Positions 63,135 to 64,000 of a stretch of DNA of 64,000 nt are shown here, one piece after another. A program made the translations under genes and the position numbers. Origin of the DNA: Shewanella sp. 10N.286.48.A6 (GTDB lineage: Bacteria > Pseudomonadota > Gammaproteobacteria > Enterobacterales > Shewanellaceae); assembly GCF_002873135.1 (NCBI RefSeq), contig NZ_MCVI01000021.1, forward strand, positions 139,579 to 203,578, written 5' to 3'. The notes beneath the pieces were generated by a model. The model had not been told where the DNA came from. It saw only the letters and a list, made by a program, of their open reading frames with translations, and did not search any database. The number at the start of each line of letters is the position of its first letter. The stretch's first letter is position 1.

Positions 63135-64000
63135 ATGAAATGGATATTGGATCTGCTTGTCAATCTAAGTATTATGTTCTGCTTAAGCATTGCCATGTTC
63201 AACATCAGCAATGCCCATGCTGAAAAGCTCAACTTAACTGAGACTTACACCGCGCCAATAGGCCAATCTATAGGGTATTACACCGAAACAGATCGTATTA
63301 ACGCATCGCAAGCTTATCAATTATTCCGTAATGGCCACTTCCAGTCAGGCAGCGAGGAAATTAGCAACTACGGCATCGGCTCTAACCCTGTATGGATTAG
63401 TCTATCCATTAATAATCCAACTCAAACTCTGATAAACCGCATCATCCACTTTGATAATTACTGGCTCGATGAAGTCAGTGCTTATTGGCTAAGCTCAGAT
63501 AGAATTGCTCATTTTGAGCACCAAGGTGATCTATCGCTATTTTATAAACAACCGACTTTTCAACCCAGCTATAATTTTCAATATAGCTATCCACCAGGTA
63601 TAACCACGGTATTAATTAGGCTTCAAACCTTAGATGCCATGGTCATTCCGGTATATTTATTTGATGAAAGCCAAAGCGCTCAAAACAGTATATTTAACTC
63701 CTATAGTTACGGTTTTTTATACGGCGCGATTATTGCGCTGCTGGTTTATAACTTTATTTTATTTTTAGGCTTACGTCTGAGAAGCTACTTTTACTACTGC
63801 CTATACCTGCTTAACTTTCTAATATTAAATATGGCATATAGCGGTCATGGTTCGTTATGGCTTTGGCCAAATTCGCCTTATTGGCAACAATGGGCTGTGC
63901 CAATCCTTATGGTCACCTTCTGCTCCAGTGGCATTGTATTCGCGTGCCACTTTTTACGTCTGCGATATCAACTGCCGCTATTACATAAGATCTTAAAAAG
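63135..64000 (+). CDS. 7TM-DISM sensor protein, cut by window end
   Basis: An open frame from ATG 63135 runs off the right edge (288 codons visible). It has a signal peptide (about 1-28, ending NAHA), a periplasmic 7TMR-DISMED2-like domain (about 35-190, including NPVWISLSINNPT), and the start of a 7TM-DISM membrane bundle (about 194-288, GFLYGAIIALLVYNFILFLGL). Such proteins usually carry a C-terminal GGDEF, EAL or kinase output domain, which lies outside the window. The type of output cannot be called. Confidence 0.85.
   Translation, partial: MKWILDLLVNLSIMFCLSIAMFNISNAHAEKLNLTETYTAPIGQSIGYYTETDRINASQAYQLFRNGHFQSGSEEISNYGIGSNPVWISLSINNPTQTLINRIIHFDNYWLDEVSAYWLSSDRIAHFEHQGDLSLFYKQPTFQPSYNFQYSYPPGITTVLIRLQTLDAMVIPVYLFDESQSAQNSIFNSYSYGFLYGAIIALLVYNFILFLGLRLRSYFYYCLYLLNFLILNMAYSGHGSLWLWPNSPYWQQWAVPILMVTFCSSGIVFACHFLRLRYQLPLLHKILK

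Overview
The window looks like a chromosomal segment of a marine gammaproteobacterium, most likely Shewanella. The evidence is the gene order secG-leuU-metY-rimP-nusA-infB-rbfA-truB-rpsO with a GGDEF-EAL gene before pnp, the modest GC content, and the set of a six-subunit Na+-NQR, paired bacterioferritins, LuxS and a 7TM-DISM sensor. This is inferred from gene content and order; no search was run. Almost everything is core housekeeping. I see no insertion sequences, prophage, CRISPR arrays or rRNA operons. The two tRNAs are metY (initiator) and leuU (GAG).

Layout. 1-5.2 kb: a nucleoside transporter, a TatD nuclease, prfC and nlpI. 5.4-16.8 kb: the translation and RNA-turnover block (pnp, rpsO, truB, rbfA, infB, nusA, rimP, metY), broken by an opposite-strand GGDEF-EAL gene. 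16.8-24.3 kb: leuU, secG, tpiA, glmM, folP, ftsH, rlmE, yhbY and greA. 24.6-30.7 kb: carAB, dapB and fklB. 30.8-36.4 kb: an M48 lipoprotein peptidase, a DEAD-box helicase, dnaJ and dnaK. 36.5-46.2 kb: a DMT exporter, a small orphan membrane protein, proBA, an NCS2 purine permease, a small structured transcription unit, an M17 aminopeptidase and pepD. 46.2-52.2 kb: dinB, a chemoreceptor, two bacterioferritins, nqrM and apbE. 52.4-58.3 kb: nqrABCDEF. 58.7-64 kb: a TonB-dependent-receptor-like protein, luxS, bolA, an AlkB homologue and the start of a 7TM-DISM sensor cut by the window edge.

How the genes work together. The Nqr subunits lie next to their maturation factors: ApbE attaches FMN to the SGAT threonines of NqrB and NqrC, and NqrM helps assemble the metal centre. 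DnaK-DnaJ and RlmE-FtsH are heat-shock modules, and both have sigma32-like promoters with the same 13-bp spacer. dinB has a near-ideal LexA box and the bacterioferritin pair has a Fur-like box.

Points most worth following: (1) a roughly 450-nt predicted transcript at 42.3-42.8 kb with its own promoter, a 32-codon ORF, an anti-Shine-Dalgarno-like stretch, a run of hairpins and a terminator; (2) a complementary pair of bacterioferritins, one keeping the haem Met52 but missing ferroxidase ligands and the other the reverse; (3) an in-frame TAA at codon 12 of the GGDEF-EAL gene. I did not find a large multi-gene system that looks new.
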